From: Pseudomonas sp. ICMP 561 | Lineage (GTDB): Bacteria; Pseudomonadota; Gammaproteobacteria; Pseudomonadales; Pseudomonadaceae | Assembly: GCF_002699985.1 (NCBI RefSeq) | Contig: NZ_LKBT01000013.1 | Coordinates: 13,447-77,446, forward strand | DNA length: 64,000 bases | Direction of reading: 5' to 3' | Shown here: one piece after another, positions 35,042 through 43,650 of the stretch | Numbering within the stretch: the first letter of the stretch is position 1 | Layout: every line of letters begins with the position of its first letter | The notes under the pieces: generated by a model | What the model was told of the DNA's origin: nothing | Databases searched by the model: none | Seen by the model: only the letters and a program-made list of their open reading frames with translations | Position numbers and translations under genes: made by a program

Positions 35042-36040
35042 ATGCCGATGATTCCCTTGGTGATTTGCGACGACTCGAACATGGCCCGCAAGCAGTTGCT
35101 CAGGGCTTTACCTGCCGAGTGGGGCGTGTCGGTCACGCAGGCGACCAATGGGCTCGAAGGCCTTGAAGCGGTGCGCCGTGGACTGGGCCAGGTCATGCTG
35201 CTGGATTTGACCATGCCGGTCATGGATGGCTATCAGACGCTGGCGGCGATTCGCGCAGAAAATCTTGAGGCGAAGATCATCGTCGTCTCCGGCGACGTTC
35301 AGGACGAGGCTGTGCGCCGCGTCATGGAGTTGGGCGCGCTGGCATTTATCAAAAAGCCGGCTGATCCCGATGAACTGAAAAACACCCTGACCCGATTGGG
35401 CTTGCTGGGTGAGCCTGCGCCAGTCCCTACCATCGCGCCCGCCATGACAGGCGCAATCATCAGCTTTCAGGATGCATTCCGCGAAACCATCAACGTCGCC
35501 ATGGGCCGGGCAGCAGCCTTGCTGGCCAAGGTATTGGGCGTGTTCGTGCAGTTGCCGGTTCCCACCGTCAACATGTTCGAAGTGGGTGAGCTGCACATGG
35601 CGTTGGCCGATGCACACACCAGTGAGCGGCTGACTGCCATCTGTCAGGGGTATATCGGCGGTGGCATCGCGGGCGAGGCGTTGTTGATTTTTCATGATTC
35701 GGACATCGCCGACATGGGCTCGCTGATGCATCGCGACTCGGCGGATTACACCGACGAGGAAATGCTCCTCGATCTGTCCACGATCCTCATCGGTGCCTGC
35801 CTGAGCGGCATCGCCGAGCAGATCGACGTGGAGTTCTCCCAGGGGCACCCGCAGATGTTGGGTTCTCAGGGCGGGATTGACGACCTGATCCGGATCAACC
35901 AGACACGCTGGCAGAAAACCCTGGCCGTAGAGATCAGCTACAGCGTTGAAGGGCATAGCATCAACTTCGATTTGCTCATGCTGTTCACCGAAGATTCGGT
36001 AGACCGTCTGACTAAAAAACTTGCGTACTTGATGAGCTGA
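35042..36040 (+). CDS. Response regulator with CheC/CheX-like domain
   Basis: A 332-residue protein. The receiver (about 4-120) has DD at 10-11, phosphoacceptor Asp55 in LLDLTMPVMDGY and Lys105. A CheC/CheX-like domain (about 140-332) follows. In active CheC/CheX phosphatases the helix carries ExxN; here the matching segment reads DLSTILIG, so the Glu appears to be Asp and the Asn Thr, and phosphatase activity is doubtful. The gene is three bases upstream of a diguanylate cyclase, so it probably controls or is controlled with it. The ATG at 35042 is preferred; an ATG two codons later is equally possible. Confidence 0.82.
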   Translation: MPMIPLVICDDSNMARKQLLRALPAEWGVSVTQATNGLEGLEAVRRGLGQVMLLDLTMPVMDGYQTLAAIRAENLEAKIIVVSGDVQDEAVRRVMELGALAFIKKPADPDELKNTLTRLGLLGEPAPVPTIAPAMTGAIISFQDAFRETINVAMGRAAALLAKVLGVFVQLPVPTVNMFEVGELHMALADAHTSERLTAICQGYIGGGIAGEALLIFHDSDIADMGSLMHRDSADYTDEEMLLDLSTILIGACLSGIAEQIDVEFSQGHPQMLGSQGGIDDLIRINQTRWQKTLAVEISYSVEGHSINFDLLMLFTEDSVDRLTKKLAYLMS

Positions 36041-36043
36041 CCC

Positions 36044-36997
36044 ATGAGTAATCAGATCGATATCAAAGAGCTTCATTGGTTACTGACGGTCACCCAGAAC
36101 ATCGACGTGGGGATCGTAGTGCTCGACCGGGACTACCGGGTCCAGGTCTGGAATACGTTCATGGAAAACCGCTCCGGCGTGGTGCCGTATGACGCGGCCG
36201 GACAGTCGATCTTCAAGTTGTTCCCTGAGCTCAACCCGATGTGGTTCAGCAAAAAGGTCGACAACGTGATTACTCTGGGTACGCCTGCGTTCACCATCTG
36301 GGAGCAGCGGCCATATCTGGTGCGGTTCAAGAATTACCAGCCAATCACTGGCCGGGAAGACTTCATGTACCAGAACACCACGATGTTCCCGCTGCGCTCG
36401 ACCACCAGTGAGATTACCCATATCTGTCTGGTGATCTATGACGTGACCGACGTTGCCAGTAACCGGCATCTGTTGCAGACGGCCAACAGTGAACTGCAGA
36501 AACTTTCCAGCACCGACCGTCTTACCGGCCTCTATAACCGGGGTCACTGGGAAGAGCTGCTCAAGCTTGAATACGCCCGCCACAGCCGATACGGCGCGGT
36601 GTCCTCCCTGGTGATGTGTGATATCGACCATCTCAAGCGGATCAACGATACGTATGGTCATCAGGCGGGCGATAAAGTGATTCAGCGTGTCGCTGAGGTC
36701 CTGCGCAGCCATATCCGCAATGCAGACATCGCCGGGCGTTATGGTGGCGAAGAGTTTGCTGTCCTGATGCCGGATACCAACAAGGCCGGTGCTGCAGTGT
36801 TCTGTGAGCGGCTGCGTCTGGCGGTCGAGGCTGAGACCGTGCATTACGAAGGGCACGCGATCAAGTGCACGATCAGCCTGGGCGCTGCTGACCTCTCCAG
36901 GCCGACGACTGATTACAGCACTGTCATTGCGTGGGCCGAACAGGCACTTCATCAAGCGAAGAAAAACGGTCGCAATCAGGCTTCGGTGGACGAATAA
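36044..36997 (+). CDS. PAS-GGDEF diguanylate cyclase
   Basis: A 317-residue cytoplasmic enzyme that makes c-di-GMP from two GTP. A PAS domain lies at about 12-140 (NIDVGIVVLDRDYRVQVWN). The GGDEF domain (about 155-315) has an active-site GGEEF at 234-238, the metal Asp in MCDIDHLKRIND and an inhibitory I-site RNAD at 225-228, placed five residues before GGEEF as in feedback-controlled cyclases. It directly follows the receiver-CheX gene in an operon. Nothing else in the window makes c-di-GMP, so it is the local candidate source for BcsA and BcsE, although it is about 6 kb from the bcs operon. Confidence 0.93.
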   Translation: MSNQIDIKELHWLLTVTQNIDVGIVVLDRDYRVQVWNTFMENRSGVVPYDAAGQSIFKLFPELNPMWFSKKVDNVITLGTPAFTIWEQRPYLVRFKNYQPITGREDFMYQNTTMFPLRSTTSEITHICLVIYDVTDVASNRHLLQTANSELQKLSSTDRLTGLYNRGHWEELLKLEYARHSRYGAVSSLVMCDIDHLKRINDTYGHQAGDKVIQRVAEVLRSHIRNADIAGRYGGEEFAVLMPDTNKAGAAVFCERLRLAVEAETVHYEGHAIKCTISLGAADLSRPTTDYSTVIAWAEQALHQAKKNGRNQASVDE

Positions 36998-37049
36998 GGC
37001 GCCGATTGCTGGTAGCATCGGTGTTTTTCCGGCGACGATCACGGACATC

Positions 37050-38312
37050 ATGCGACCACAATCCACTCTCACCGTAACCCCTGTCGACCAGCCATTGATC
37101 GGGCGTGTGAGCCCGCCGGGCTCGAAATCCATCACTAATCGCGCGCTGTTGCTGGCTGGCCTGGCCAAAGGCACCAGCCGTTTGAGCGGTGCGCTGAAGA
37201 GTGACGACACGCGCGTGATGTCAGAAGCCTTGCGCCTCATGGGCGTGCAGGTTGATGAGCCGGACGACAGCACCTTTGTGGTCACCAGCAACGGCCAGTG
37301 GCATGCACCCGGGCAAGCACTGTTTCTGGGTAATGCGGGCACCGCAACGCGTTTTCTGACGGCGGCGCTGGCCAACTTTGATGGTGAGTTTGTCGTTGAT
37401 GGCGACGAATACATGCGTAAGCGTCCTATCGGCCCACTGGTCGATGCCTTGCAGCGCATGGGCGTCGATGTCAGTTCACCGACTGGTTGCCCACCGGTGG
37501 CGATCAAAGGGCAGGGCGGTCTGGCGGCCGGGCGTATCGAAATCGACGGTAACCTTTCCAGCCAATACGTCTCGGCACTGTTGATGGCGGGTGCCTGTGG
37601 CAAGGGGCCAATTGAAGTGGCGCTGACCGGCAGTGATATCGGCGCGCGCGGTTACGTAGACCTGACACTGGCCGCGATGAAAGCCTTTGGCGCTGAAGTC
37701 GAGTCGCTCAGCGACACCGCCTGGAAAGTCCTGGATACCGGTTACAAGGCGACGGATTTTCATATCGAGCCGGATGCATCGGCAGCCACCTACTTGTGGG
37801 CGGCGCAGGCCATCACCGGCGGCAATATCGACCTGGGTGTTGCGACCGAAGACTTCACTCAGCCTGATGCCTTGGCCAGCCAGTTGATCGAGCGTTTCCC
37901 GAACATGCCGTCCGTTATCGATGGTTCGCAAATGCAGGACGCGATTCCGACACTGGCCGTGCTTGCCGCTTTCAACAATCAGCCGGTCCGCTTCGTGGGC
38001 ATCGCGAATCTGCGGGTCAAGGAATGTGACCGCATCTCCGCGCTGTCCCACGGCTTGTGTGCCATTGCGCCGGGGCTGGCGGTGGAAGAGGGTGACGACC
38101 TGATCGTCCACGCCGATCCTCAGTTGGCAGGTCGCACCGTGGATGCGTTGATCGATACCCACGCTGATCACCGCATCGCCATGTGTTTCGCCCTCGCCGG
38201 ACTGAAAATCGCCGGTATCCGGATTCAGGACCCTGACTGCGTCGGCAAGACCTACCCCGGTTATTGGGATGCGTTGCAATCGTTGGGGGTCAAGGTTCAG
38301 CGGGTCGATTGA
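37050..38312 (+). CDS. aroA: 3-phosphoshikimate 1-carboxyvinyltransferase (EPSP synthase), stand-alone
   Basis: A 420-residue cytoplasmic enzyme of the shikimate pathway joining phosphoenolpyruvate to shikimate-3-phosphate. Signature segments are PPGSKSITNRALLLAGLA near the N-terminus, LGNAGTATRFLTAAL at about 92-106, and IANLRVKECDRI and THADHRIAM in the C-terminal half. It is complete. Pseudomonas usually carries EPSP synthase fused to prephenate dehydrogenase in another locus, so this may be a second copy. The residue after NAGTA is Thr rather than the Met found in E. coli (NAGTAMR), which lies in the PEP/glyphosate site. The ATG at 37050 is 52 bases after the cyclase stop. Confidence 0.93.
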   Translation: MRPQSTLTVTPVDQPLIGRVSPPGSKSITNRALLLAGLAKGTSRLSGALKSDDTRVMSEALRLMGVQVDEPDDSTFVVTSNGQWHAPGQALFLGNAGTATRFLTAALANFDGEFVVDGDEYMRKRPIGPLVDALQRMGVDVSSPTGCPPVAIKGQGGLAAGRIEIDGNLSSQYVSALLMAGACGKGPIEVALTGSDIGARGYVDLTLAAMKAFGAEVESLSDTAWKVLDTGYKATDFHIEPDASAATYLWAAQAITGGNIDLGVATEDFTQPDALASQLIERFPNMPSVIDGSQMQDAIPTLAVLAAFNNQPVRFVGIANLRVKECDRISALSHGLCAIAPGLAVEEGDDLIVHADPQLAGRTVDALIDTHADHRIAMCFALAGLKIAGIRIQDPDCVGKTYPGYWDALQSLGVKVQRVD

Positions 38313-38357
38313 GACTCTCTGGTTTGGAATGCTGTTGAGCGCACTGGCGAGGATTTC

Positions 38358-38450
38358 TTGTAGGACTGGCTTTAGCCGGGAGGGGGCAAGCGAACTTGCT
38401 AAATCTCTTTTGCCCAACATAATGCCCTCCCGGCTAAAGCCGGTCCTACG
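38358..38450. repeat. REP inverted pair, CTTTAGCCGGG class
   Basis: TTGTAGGACTGGCTTTAGCC with GGGAGGG, and its inverse CCCTCCCGGCTAAAGCCGG then TCCTACGG. Lies after aroA; the remaining 190 bases to ghrA hold nothing I recognise. Confidence 0.85.
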
Positions 38451-38637
38451 GATCTTCGTTTGCTGCACGACAGTGTTGTGTTAGCACACGCATCTATCTC
38501 CTAGAGTTCATCTGCGCTTGAATCTGTCGCGCCACCTCTTATAAACAGCACGCAACGCCGTTACCGCGGTGCTTTCAGCCAATGCTGCTTTGCATCTCAG
38601 GCATCATGAATGACACCTTCATGTTCAGGACTCATTC

Positions 38638-39564
38638 ATGGCGTTGCTCTATAAAGCTGATCCCGCAAGGGGCGAGCAGTGGAAGGCTCTGTTTGCCGAA
38701 CATGCCCCCGATATCGAGTGGCGTGCCTGGCCTGATATTGGCGATCCGCAGGACATCACTTACCTTGCTGCCTGGCTCGCCCCTGATGACGTGCAAACTC
38801 TGTTGCCGAACTTGCAGGTGGTGTTTGCCTTGTCGGCGGGTGTCGATCAACTGGATCTGAGCCGCCTTCCCGATACATTGCCAGTAGTGCGCTTGCTGGA
38901 TCCGGGGATTGGTCGGGGCATGTGTGAATACGCGTGCTTCGCGGTATTGAGCCTGCACCGGGACATGTTGCGTTATCGGCAGCAACAGATTGAAAGCCAT
39001 TGGCAGGCGCATCGGCTGGTGCCAGCCAGCAAACGTCGAGTTGGTGTCATGGGCCTGGGATTACAGGCGCAACAGATTCTCGCCAGCTTGCAGAATTTCG
39101 GCTTCGAGTTATCGGGGTGGGCGCGCAGTGAGCATCAGATTGAAGGTATCGCGTGTTATGCGGGCAGCGCACAGTTGTCCGCATTTCTGGGGCAGTGCGA
39201 CATTCTGGTATGCGTACTGCCGTTGACCGAGCAGACCACGGGCATTCTCAATCGCGAGTTATTCGAGCAGATGCCTGAAGGCGCTGCGCTGGTGAACATG
39301 GGGCGCGGTGGGCATTTGATTGAGCAGGATCTGCTGCAGGTGCTGGACAGCGGGCAGCTCAGCGCGGCAGTGCTGGATGTATTGCAACAGGAGCCTGCTG
39401 ATCCTGCGCATCCATTCTGGAATCACCCGCAGATACTGCTTACGCCGCATATTGCTGCGATGACCCAGCCTGACAGTGCGTTCCCCGGCCTGCTGGAAAA
39501 CATTCGCCGCTTCGAGCGTGGCGAGCCGATGCTGGGCCAGGTAGATCGCGGGCAGGGGTATTGA
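38638..39564 (+). CDS. ghrA: Glyoxylate/hydroxypyruvate reductase A-type dehydrogenase
   Basis: A 308-residue D-2-hydroxyacid dehydrogenase. The NAD(P)-binding region contains VGVMGLGLQAQQIL (about 135-148) and the catalytic Arg region is LVNMGRGGHL; LTPHIAAMT supplies the catalytic His. It lacks the long N-terminal extension of formate or phosphoglycerate dehydrogenases and matches GhrA in length. It reduces glyoxylate and hydroxypyruvate in the cytoplasm. The gene stands alone between REP elements. Specific substrate preference is inferred from family. Confidence 0.85.
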   Translation: MALLYKADPARGEQWKALFAEHAPDIEWRAWPDIGDPQDITYLAAWLAPDDVQTLLPNLQVVFALSAGVDQLDLSRLPDTLPVVRLLDPGIGRGMCEYACFAVLSLHRDMLRYRQQQIESHWQAHRLVPASKRRVGVMGLGLQAQQILASLQNFGFELSGWARSEHQIEGIACYAGSAQLSAFLGQCDILVCVLPLTEQTTGILNRELFEQMPEGAALVNMGRGGHLIEQDLLQVLDSGQLSAAVLDVLQQEPADPAHPFWNHPQILLTPHIAAMTQPDSAFPGLLENIRRFERGEPMLGQVDRGQGY

Positions 39565-39578
39565 GGAGTCCGACCGAA

Positions 39579-39667
39579 CCCGTAGGAACGGCTTTAGCCG
39601 GGAGGGCGTCTTTTGCAACTACGCATAACTGGAGGTGACGCTGCTCGCGGCTAAAGCCGCTCCTACG
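39579..39667. repeat. REP inverted pair between convergent genes
   Basis: CCCGTAGGAACGGCTTTAGC with CGGGAGGGCG, and GCGGCTAAAGCCGCTCCTACG. Lies between ghrA and the M20 deacylase gene and may separate the two transcripts. Confidence 0.8.
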
Positions 39668-39678
39668 AATGCCTTGTC

Positions 39679-40836
39679 TCAGCGCACCAGCGACCCCAAC
39701 AAGCCGTCTAAAAATTTCTCCCCGGCAATCATTTGACTGACCTCGATAAACTCGTCCGGCTTGTGCGCTTGCTCGATGGAACCAGGGCCGCAGACCACAA
39801 CCGGAACATTCAGACGCTGAGCGAACAACCCGCCTTCGGTACCGTAGGACACCTTGACACGTGAGGTTTCCGCCGGGGCAAACGCTTGCAGCAAACGCAC
39901 GGCTTCAACGCTGGGATGGGTGTCCAGACCGGGATACTCGTTCAGGGTTTCGATCTCGATGGCGGCCACTGACGAGACCTTGCGTGCTTCGTGAACGATG
40001 GCTTCAGCCTGCTCGCGTAACTGGTCGATAAACAGCTCTGGATCATCCGCATTGAGATTGCGCAGTTCGAAATCCAGCGTGCAAAGATTCGGCACGATGT
40101 TCAGCGCCTTGCCGCCGTCGATCCGTCCGACATGCACTGTGCTGTACGGAATGTCGTAGTCGGCGTCCTGTGCGCCATGTTGCTGCAGTTGCGTTTGACT
40201 GAGACGCAGCGAGGCAATGAAATCGCTGGCCAGATGAATGGCGTTGACGGCCAGCGGTGCGAGAGAGGAGTGCGCTTCCTGGCCGCGACAGAAGGTCCGG
40301 AAAGAGCTTTTACCTTTGTGACCCAGCGCAAACTGCATGTTGGTCGGTTCACCGACGATGCACAGAAACGGCCGTTGCGGCGCCAGATGCAACACGTCCA
40401 GCAAGCGTCGTACACCCACGCAGCCGATTTCTTCGTCATGGGACAACGCCAGTTGCAGTGGGCGGGTCAGGTTAAGGTCGGCGGCATCGAGCATGCAATC
40501 AATAGCGAGAGCGATGAAACCCTTCATGTCGCAACTGCCGCGCCCGTAAATCCGACCGTCGCGCTCGGTGGCCTGAAACGGTGGCAAGGTCCAGGCCTGG
40601 CCCGCGACCGGCACCACATCGGTATGGCCTGAAAGCAGAATGCCCGGCTGGTCTTTGGGCCCGGTACTGGCAAACAGGTTGGCCTTTTGGCCGGTTTCAT
40701 CCTTGACGATCAACGCGTCGATGCCTTTGGTCGCCAGCAGATCCCGCACGTATTCAATGAGCGTCATGTTCGACTGAGATGACACGGTATCGAATGCCAG
40801 CAGGCGGTTGAATATCTCCCTTACACGCGGCTTCAT
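39679..40836 (-). CDS. M20 deacylase, acetylornithine deacetylase (ArgE)-like
   Basis: A 385-residue zinc hydrolase, close to E. coli ArgE (383). Metal-site motifs are SGHTDVVPV (His71, Asp73), RGSCDMKG (Asp103), HDEEIG (Glu135-Glu136) and GPGSIEQAHKPDE (C-terminal His). The lid domain has the usual AHSSLAPLAVNAI segment. It is the last gene of the long minus-strand catabolic cluster, overlapping the FAD oxidoreductase by four bases, so despite its ArgE-like sequence it may remove an acyl or similar group from an imported N-substituted amino acid rather than serve arginine synthesis. Confidence 0.85.
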   Translation of the reverse strand: MKPRVREIFNRLLAFDTVSSQSNMTLIEYVRDLLATKGIDALIVKDETGQKANLFASTGPKDQPGILLSGHTDVVPVAGQAWTLPPFQATERDGRIYGRGSCDMKGFIALAIDCMLDAADLNLTRPLQLALSHDEEIGCVGVRRLLDVLHLAPQRPFLCIVGEPTNMQFALGHKGKSSFRTFCRGQEAHSSLAPLAVNAIHLASDFIASLRLSQTQLQQHGAQDADYDIPYSTVHVGRIDGGKALNIVPNLCTLDFELRNLNADDPELFIDQLREQAEAIVHEARKVSSVAAIEIETLNEYPGLDTHPSVEAVRLLQAFAPAETSRVKVSYGTEGGLFAQRLNVPVVVCGPGSIEQAHKPDEFIEVSQMIAGEKFLDGLLGSLVR

Positions 40837-41987
40837 GAGGCTTTGCTCTGTTGATTGCTGGCGCTGGCAAAGCGGCGGATATCGAAAGGCGCAATCGAGG
40901 TGCTGGTGCTGCCGGTACTGAGCAATTCGGCCATCACATCGCCGACACCAGGGCCGAGCTGAAAGCCGTGGCCGCAGAAGCCGAACGCGTAAAACAGGCC
41001 ATCGATATTGCCGCTACGGCCCATGACTGGCAGCGAATCCGGAAGATAGCCTTCGATGCCGCTCCATACCCGGATGATGTTCAGGTTGGCGACGCCGGGC
41101 AATAAACGCCGCATCTGCTGCAATTGATTGATGGTGCTGCGTGGTTCGACCACGGCCCGTTTGTTGACCATGTCCGGCTTGCTGCGAAAGCCGCCGCCAA
41201 TGATGATGTTGCCACGAGGGATCTGGCGGAAATAAATCACCTCCTCGGCGATTTTGGTGTAGACGCCAATGACCGTTGGCAGGGCGTAGGGCACGGGTTC
41301 GGTGACTGCCATCTGCGGGCCAAACGTTTCCAGTGGCACCGGCTCGCCGAACTGTGTGGACAGCTTTTGTCCCCAGGCGCCCGCGGTAATCAGCAACTGA
41401 TCGGCGCTGAACACGCGACCGTCGCGGGTCGTGACTTCAAACTGGCTGCCGACTTTCTGCACCTCGGTGACTTCAGTGCGTTCTTCAATGCGCGCCCCGG
41501 CGCGGATCGCTGCGCGGGCAAAGGCGGGGGCCGCCAGCCGTGGATTGGCGTGACCATCGTGAGGCGCGTAAGAGCCGCCTTTGACCACCGGCCCAAGGAA
41601 TGGAAAACGCTGATGCAGTTCGCGGCCACTGTAAATACGCAGGTCCAGCTCGCGGGCTTCGGGTGCTGCGGCATAGGCTTCCAGCTCGGCGATTTCATCC
41701 TCGCGATAGCAGACGCGCATGTGGCCGCTCGGCAGAAACTCCAGATCCTCGCCAATCAGCTCTGGCAGGCGGCCCCACAAGGCGCGGGAGCGGTTGGCCA
41801 GTTCCAGTTGGCCCAGGAAACGACCCTGGCGCCGCACGTTGCCGAAGTTAACGCCGCTGGCGTACTGGCCGATCATGTCGCGCTCTAGCAGAGTCACCGA
41901 CTGGCCGCGCTGGCGCAGGAAAAACGCTGTGGCCGAGCCCATGAAGCCGCCGCCGACAATCAGTACATCGGATTTTTGCTGTTTCAT
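40833..41987 (-). CDS. FAD-dependent amino-acid/opine dehydrogenase, DAO-type subunit (HcnC/OoxB-like)
   Basis: A 384-residue D-amino-acid-oxidase-family flavoprotein. The FAD motif VLIVGGGFMGSATAFFLRQRG starts at residue 8-9, and the C-terminal region has GIEGYLPDSLPVMGRSG followed by FCGHGFQLGPGVG, a conserved FAD-contacting segment. It is the catalytic subunit of a three-part enzyme whose other parts (HcnB-like and small 2Fe-2S) are encoded directly upstream with four- to nineteen-base overlaps. Relatives include opine oxidases, D-hydroxyproline dehydrogenase and HCN synthase. It probably oxidises the C-N bond of an imported amino-acid derivative. Confidence 0.85.
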   Translation of the reverse strand: MKQQKSDVLIVGGGFMGSATAFFLRQRGQSVTLLERDMIGQYASGVNFGNVRRQGRFLGQLELANRSRALWGRLPELIGEDLEFLPSGHMRVCYREDEIAELEAYAAAPEARELDLRIYSGRELHQRFPFLGPVVKGGSYAPHDGHANPRLAAPAFARAAIRAGARIEERTEVTEVQKVGSQFEVTTRDGRVFSADQLLITAGAWGQKLSTQFGEPVPLETFGPQMAVTEPVPYALPTVIGVYTKIAEEVIYFRQIPRGNIIIGGGFRSKPDMVNKRAVVEPRSTINQLQQMRRLLPGVANLNIIRVWSGIEGYLPDSLPVMGRSGNIDGLFYAFGFCGHGFQLGPGVGDVMAELLSTGSTSTSIAPFDIRRFASASNQQSKAS

Positions 41988-43360
41988 GACACGACCTCAT
42001 CAGTAAGCATCGACAACGGCTTGATCGGTGCCTGTCCACGCTGACGGCCGACCAGCTCCACGGCGACGCCCGCTTCGGCAGCGATCACTTCTGCCCCGGC
42101 CTGCGAACAATAACGCCCCTGGCAACGGCCCATTCCCACCCGGCTGAAGGCTTTGGCACGGTTGACTTCACAGGCACCTTTTTCCCGGACTACGCCACGT
42201 AGTTCGCCTGCGCTGATCATTTCGCAGCGGCAGACAATCGCTTCGTCAGGCAGCGCCCTGGCTTGTGCCGATGGCCACGGAAAGGCCTCGGCGAGCCCGA
42301 CCCGGAAGCGATCCATTATGGCCAACTGTCTCGTTTGCGTTTGCATCACGGCGACATCTACCGGCAATTTCAGGTCTTGCAGAACGGCCAGTGCCGCCAG
42401 ACGACCAGCTTGCTCAGCGGCGTCCGCACCACGAATTTTCGCCCCGTCACCTGCGGCATAAACACCGCTGACCGAGGTGCGGCCTGCTTCATCGACATCC
42501 AGCAGCCACTGGCTGGAGACCTCGTCGAAGCGCAGGCGGCACCCGGCCAGATCGGCCAGCTGGGTTTCCGGTCGCAGGTGGTAGCCCAGCGCCACGGCGT
42601 CGCAATCCAGCTGTTGCGGGTTGCCTTTGCCGTCTTTGAAGCGCACACCACTGACACCGGTTTGAGCGTCGCCCAGGACCTGCAAAGGCTCGACACCCAA
42701 ATGCACCGGCACCTTGGCGCTGCGCAGGCGCGCGAGCAACTTCATCCCTTCGAGCAGCACGCCGGGGCGCGCGAGCAGTTTGGGTGTGGCCATGATCCGC
42801 TTGCTCAGCGGCGAGGTGTCCAGCACCGCAGCGACTTCGGCACCGGCCTTCACGTATTGGCTGGCGACCAGATATAACAAAGGACCGCTGCCCATGAACA
42901 CGACTTTGTGGCCGATGGAAACGGATTGCGCCTTGAGTGCAATCTGCGCGCCGCCGAGGCTGTAAGTCCCGGCCAGTTGCCAGCCGTTGATGGGCATCAG
43001 CCGGTCAGTGGCACCGGTGCAGAGAATCAGCGCGTCGTAGTTGAGAACTGAATGCTGGCCCTGATGGACGCAGCACAGTTGACCCTGGCTGAGGTTCCAG
43101 ACCAGCGTGTCGGGACGGTAGTCGATGTGTTCGCGCAGGCGGTCAAAGCTCTGGTGCAGATCCCGCGCCTTGTCGGCTTCGGAACCGTACAGCGCCGCGT
43201 AATCTCGTTTGAAGCCTTCAGGCTGACGACGATAGATTTGCCCACCATCGCGGCGATTTTCATCGATGAGGATCGGTTTGATCCCGGCGGCGAGCAGCGT
43301 CTGTGCGCAACGCGTACCGGCTGGTCCGGCCCCTACAATGACTACCCGTGGAGTGGCCAT
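41984..43360 (-). CDS. FAD/NAD(P)-type oxidoreductase subunit with BFD-like 2Fe-2S domain (HcnB/OoxA-like)
   Basis: A 458-residue subunit. The first FAD motif is VVIVGAGPAGTRCA (about residues 6-19); a second dinucleotide motif is KVVFMGSGPLLYLVA. The C-terminal part has a BFD-like iron-sulfur domain with CRC (IVCRCEM) and CxxxxC (GRCQGRYC). This combination is the alpha subunit of opine oxidase, HCN synthase B and D-hydroxyproline dehydrogenase. The ATG at 43360 has GGAGG five to six bases upstream and overlaps the small 2Fe-2S subunit gene by 19 bases; upstream frame is unrelated. Confidence 0.87.
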   Translation of the reverse strand: MATPRVVIVGAGPAGTRCAQTLLAAGIKPILIDENRRDGGQIYRRQPEGFKRDYAALYGSEADKARDLHQSFDRLREHIDYRPDTLVWNLSQGQLCCVHQGQHSVLNYDALILCTGATDRLMPINGWQLAGTYSLGGAQIALKAQSVSIGHKVVFMGSGPLLYLVASQYVKAGAEVAAVLDTSPLSKRIMATPKLLARPGVLLEGMKLLARLRSAKVPVHLGVEPLQVLGDAQTGVSGVRFKDGKGNPQQLDCDAVALGYHLRPETQLADLAGCRLRFDEVSSQWLLDVDEAGRTSVSGVYAAGDGAKIRGADAAEQAGRLAALAVLQDLKLPVDVAVMQTQTRQLAIMDRFRVGLAEAFPWPSAQARALPDEAIVCRCEMISAGELRGVVREKGACEVNRAKAFSRVGMGRCQGRYCSQAGAEVIAAEAGVAVELVGRQRGQAPIKPLSMLTDEVVS

Positions 43361-43650
43361 GTCGCCTCCGGTTGTGTGGTGACAATATCCAGACCCTCGC
43401 GGGCCTCGCTGGAGCAGGCACGCAAACGCTCCCCAGAGCGAGTCCAGACCCAACAGTCCTGACACGCGCCCATCAGACAGAACCCTGCGCGACGTCCCGG
43501 ATCGAACTCCGACTGGCGCAGCGATACGCCTTGGGTCAGCAGCGCCACCATCAAGGTGTCGCCTTGCAACGCTTCAATCGGCGCGCCATCTACCAAGAGA
43601 TTCACGGTGGTTCGGTCGCGCTCGCCCAGCCTTACAAAACGCCCGTTCAT
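43342..43650 (-). CDS. Small (2Fe-2S)-binding subunit (HcnA-like)
   Basis: A 102-residue plant-type ferredoxin-like protein with cluster Cys in CLMGACQDC and a fourth Cys at LRAC (C-x4-C-x2-C-x11-C). It forms the gamma subunit of the three-part dehydrogenase encoded with it. The start ATG overlaps the ABC ATPase stop by four bases (ATGA), which ties the dehydrogenase genes translationally to the transporter. The longer open frame upstream is antisense-free ABC sequence in another frame and is not part of this gene. Confidence 0.88.
   Translation of the reverse strand: MNGRFVRLGERDRTTVNLLVDGAPIEALQGDTLMVALLTQGVSLRQSEFDPGRRAGFCLMGACQDCWVWTRSGERLRACSSEAREGLDIVTTQPEATWPLHG

Noticed and set aside
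41984..43650. Three-subunit enzyme as hydrogen cyanide synthase (hcnABC)
   Set aside because: The subunit types match, but known hcn operons stand alone, without an ABC importer, M20 hydrolase or amine oxidase; opine oxidase or D-hydroxyproline dehydrogenase fit the context better.
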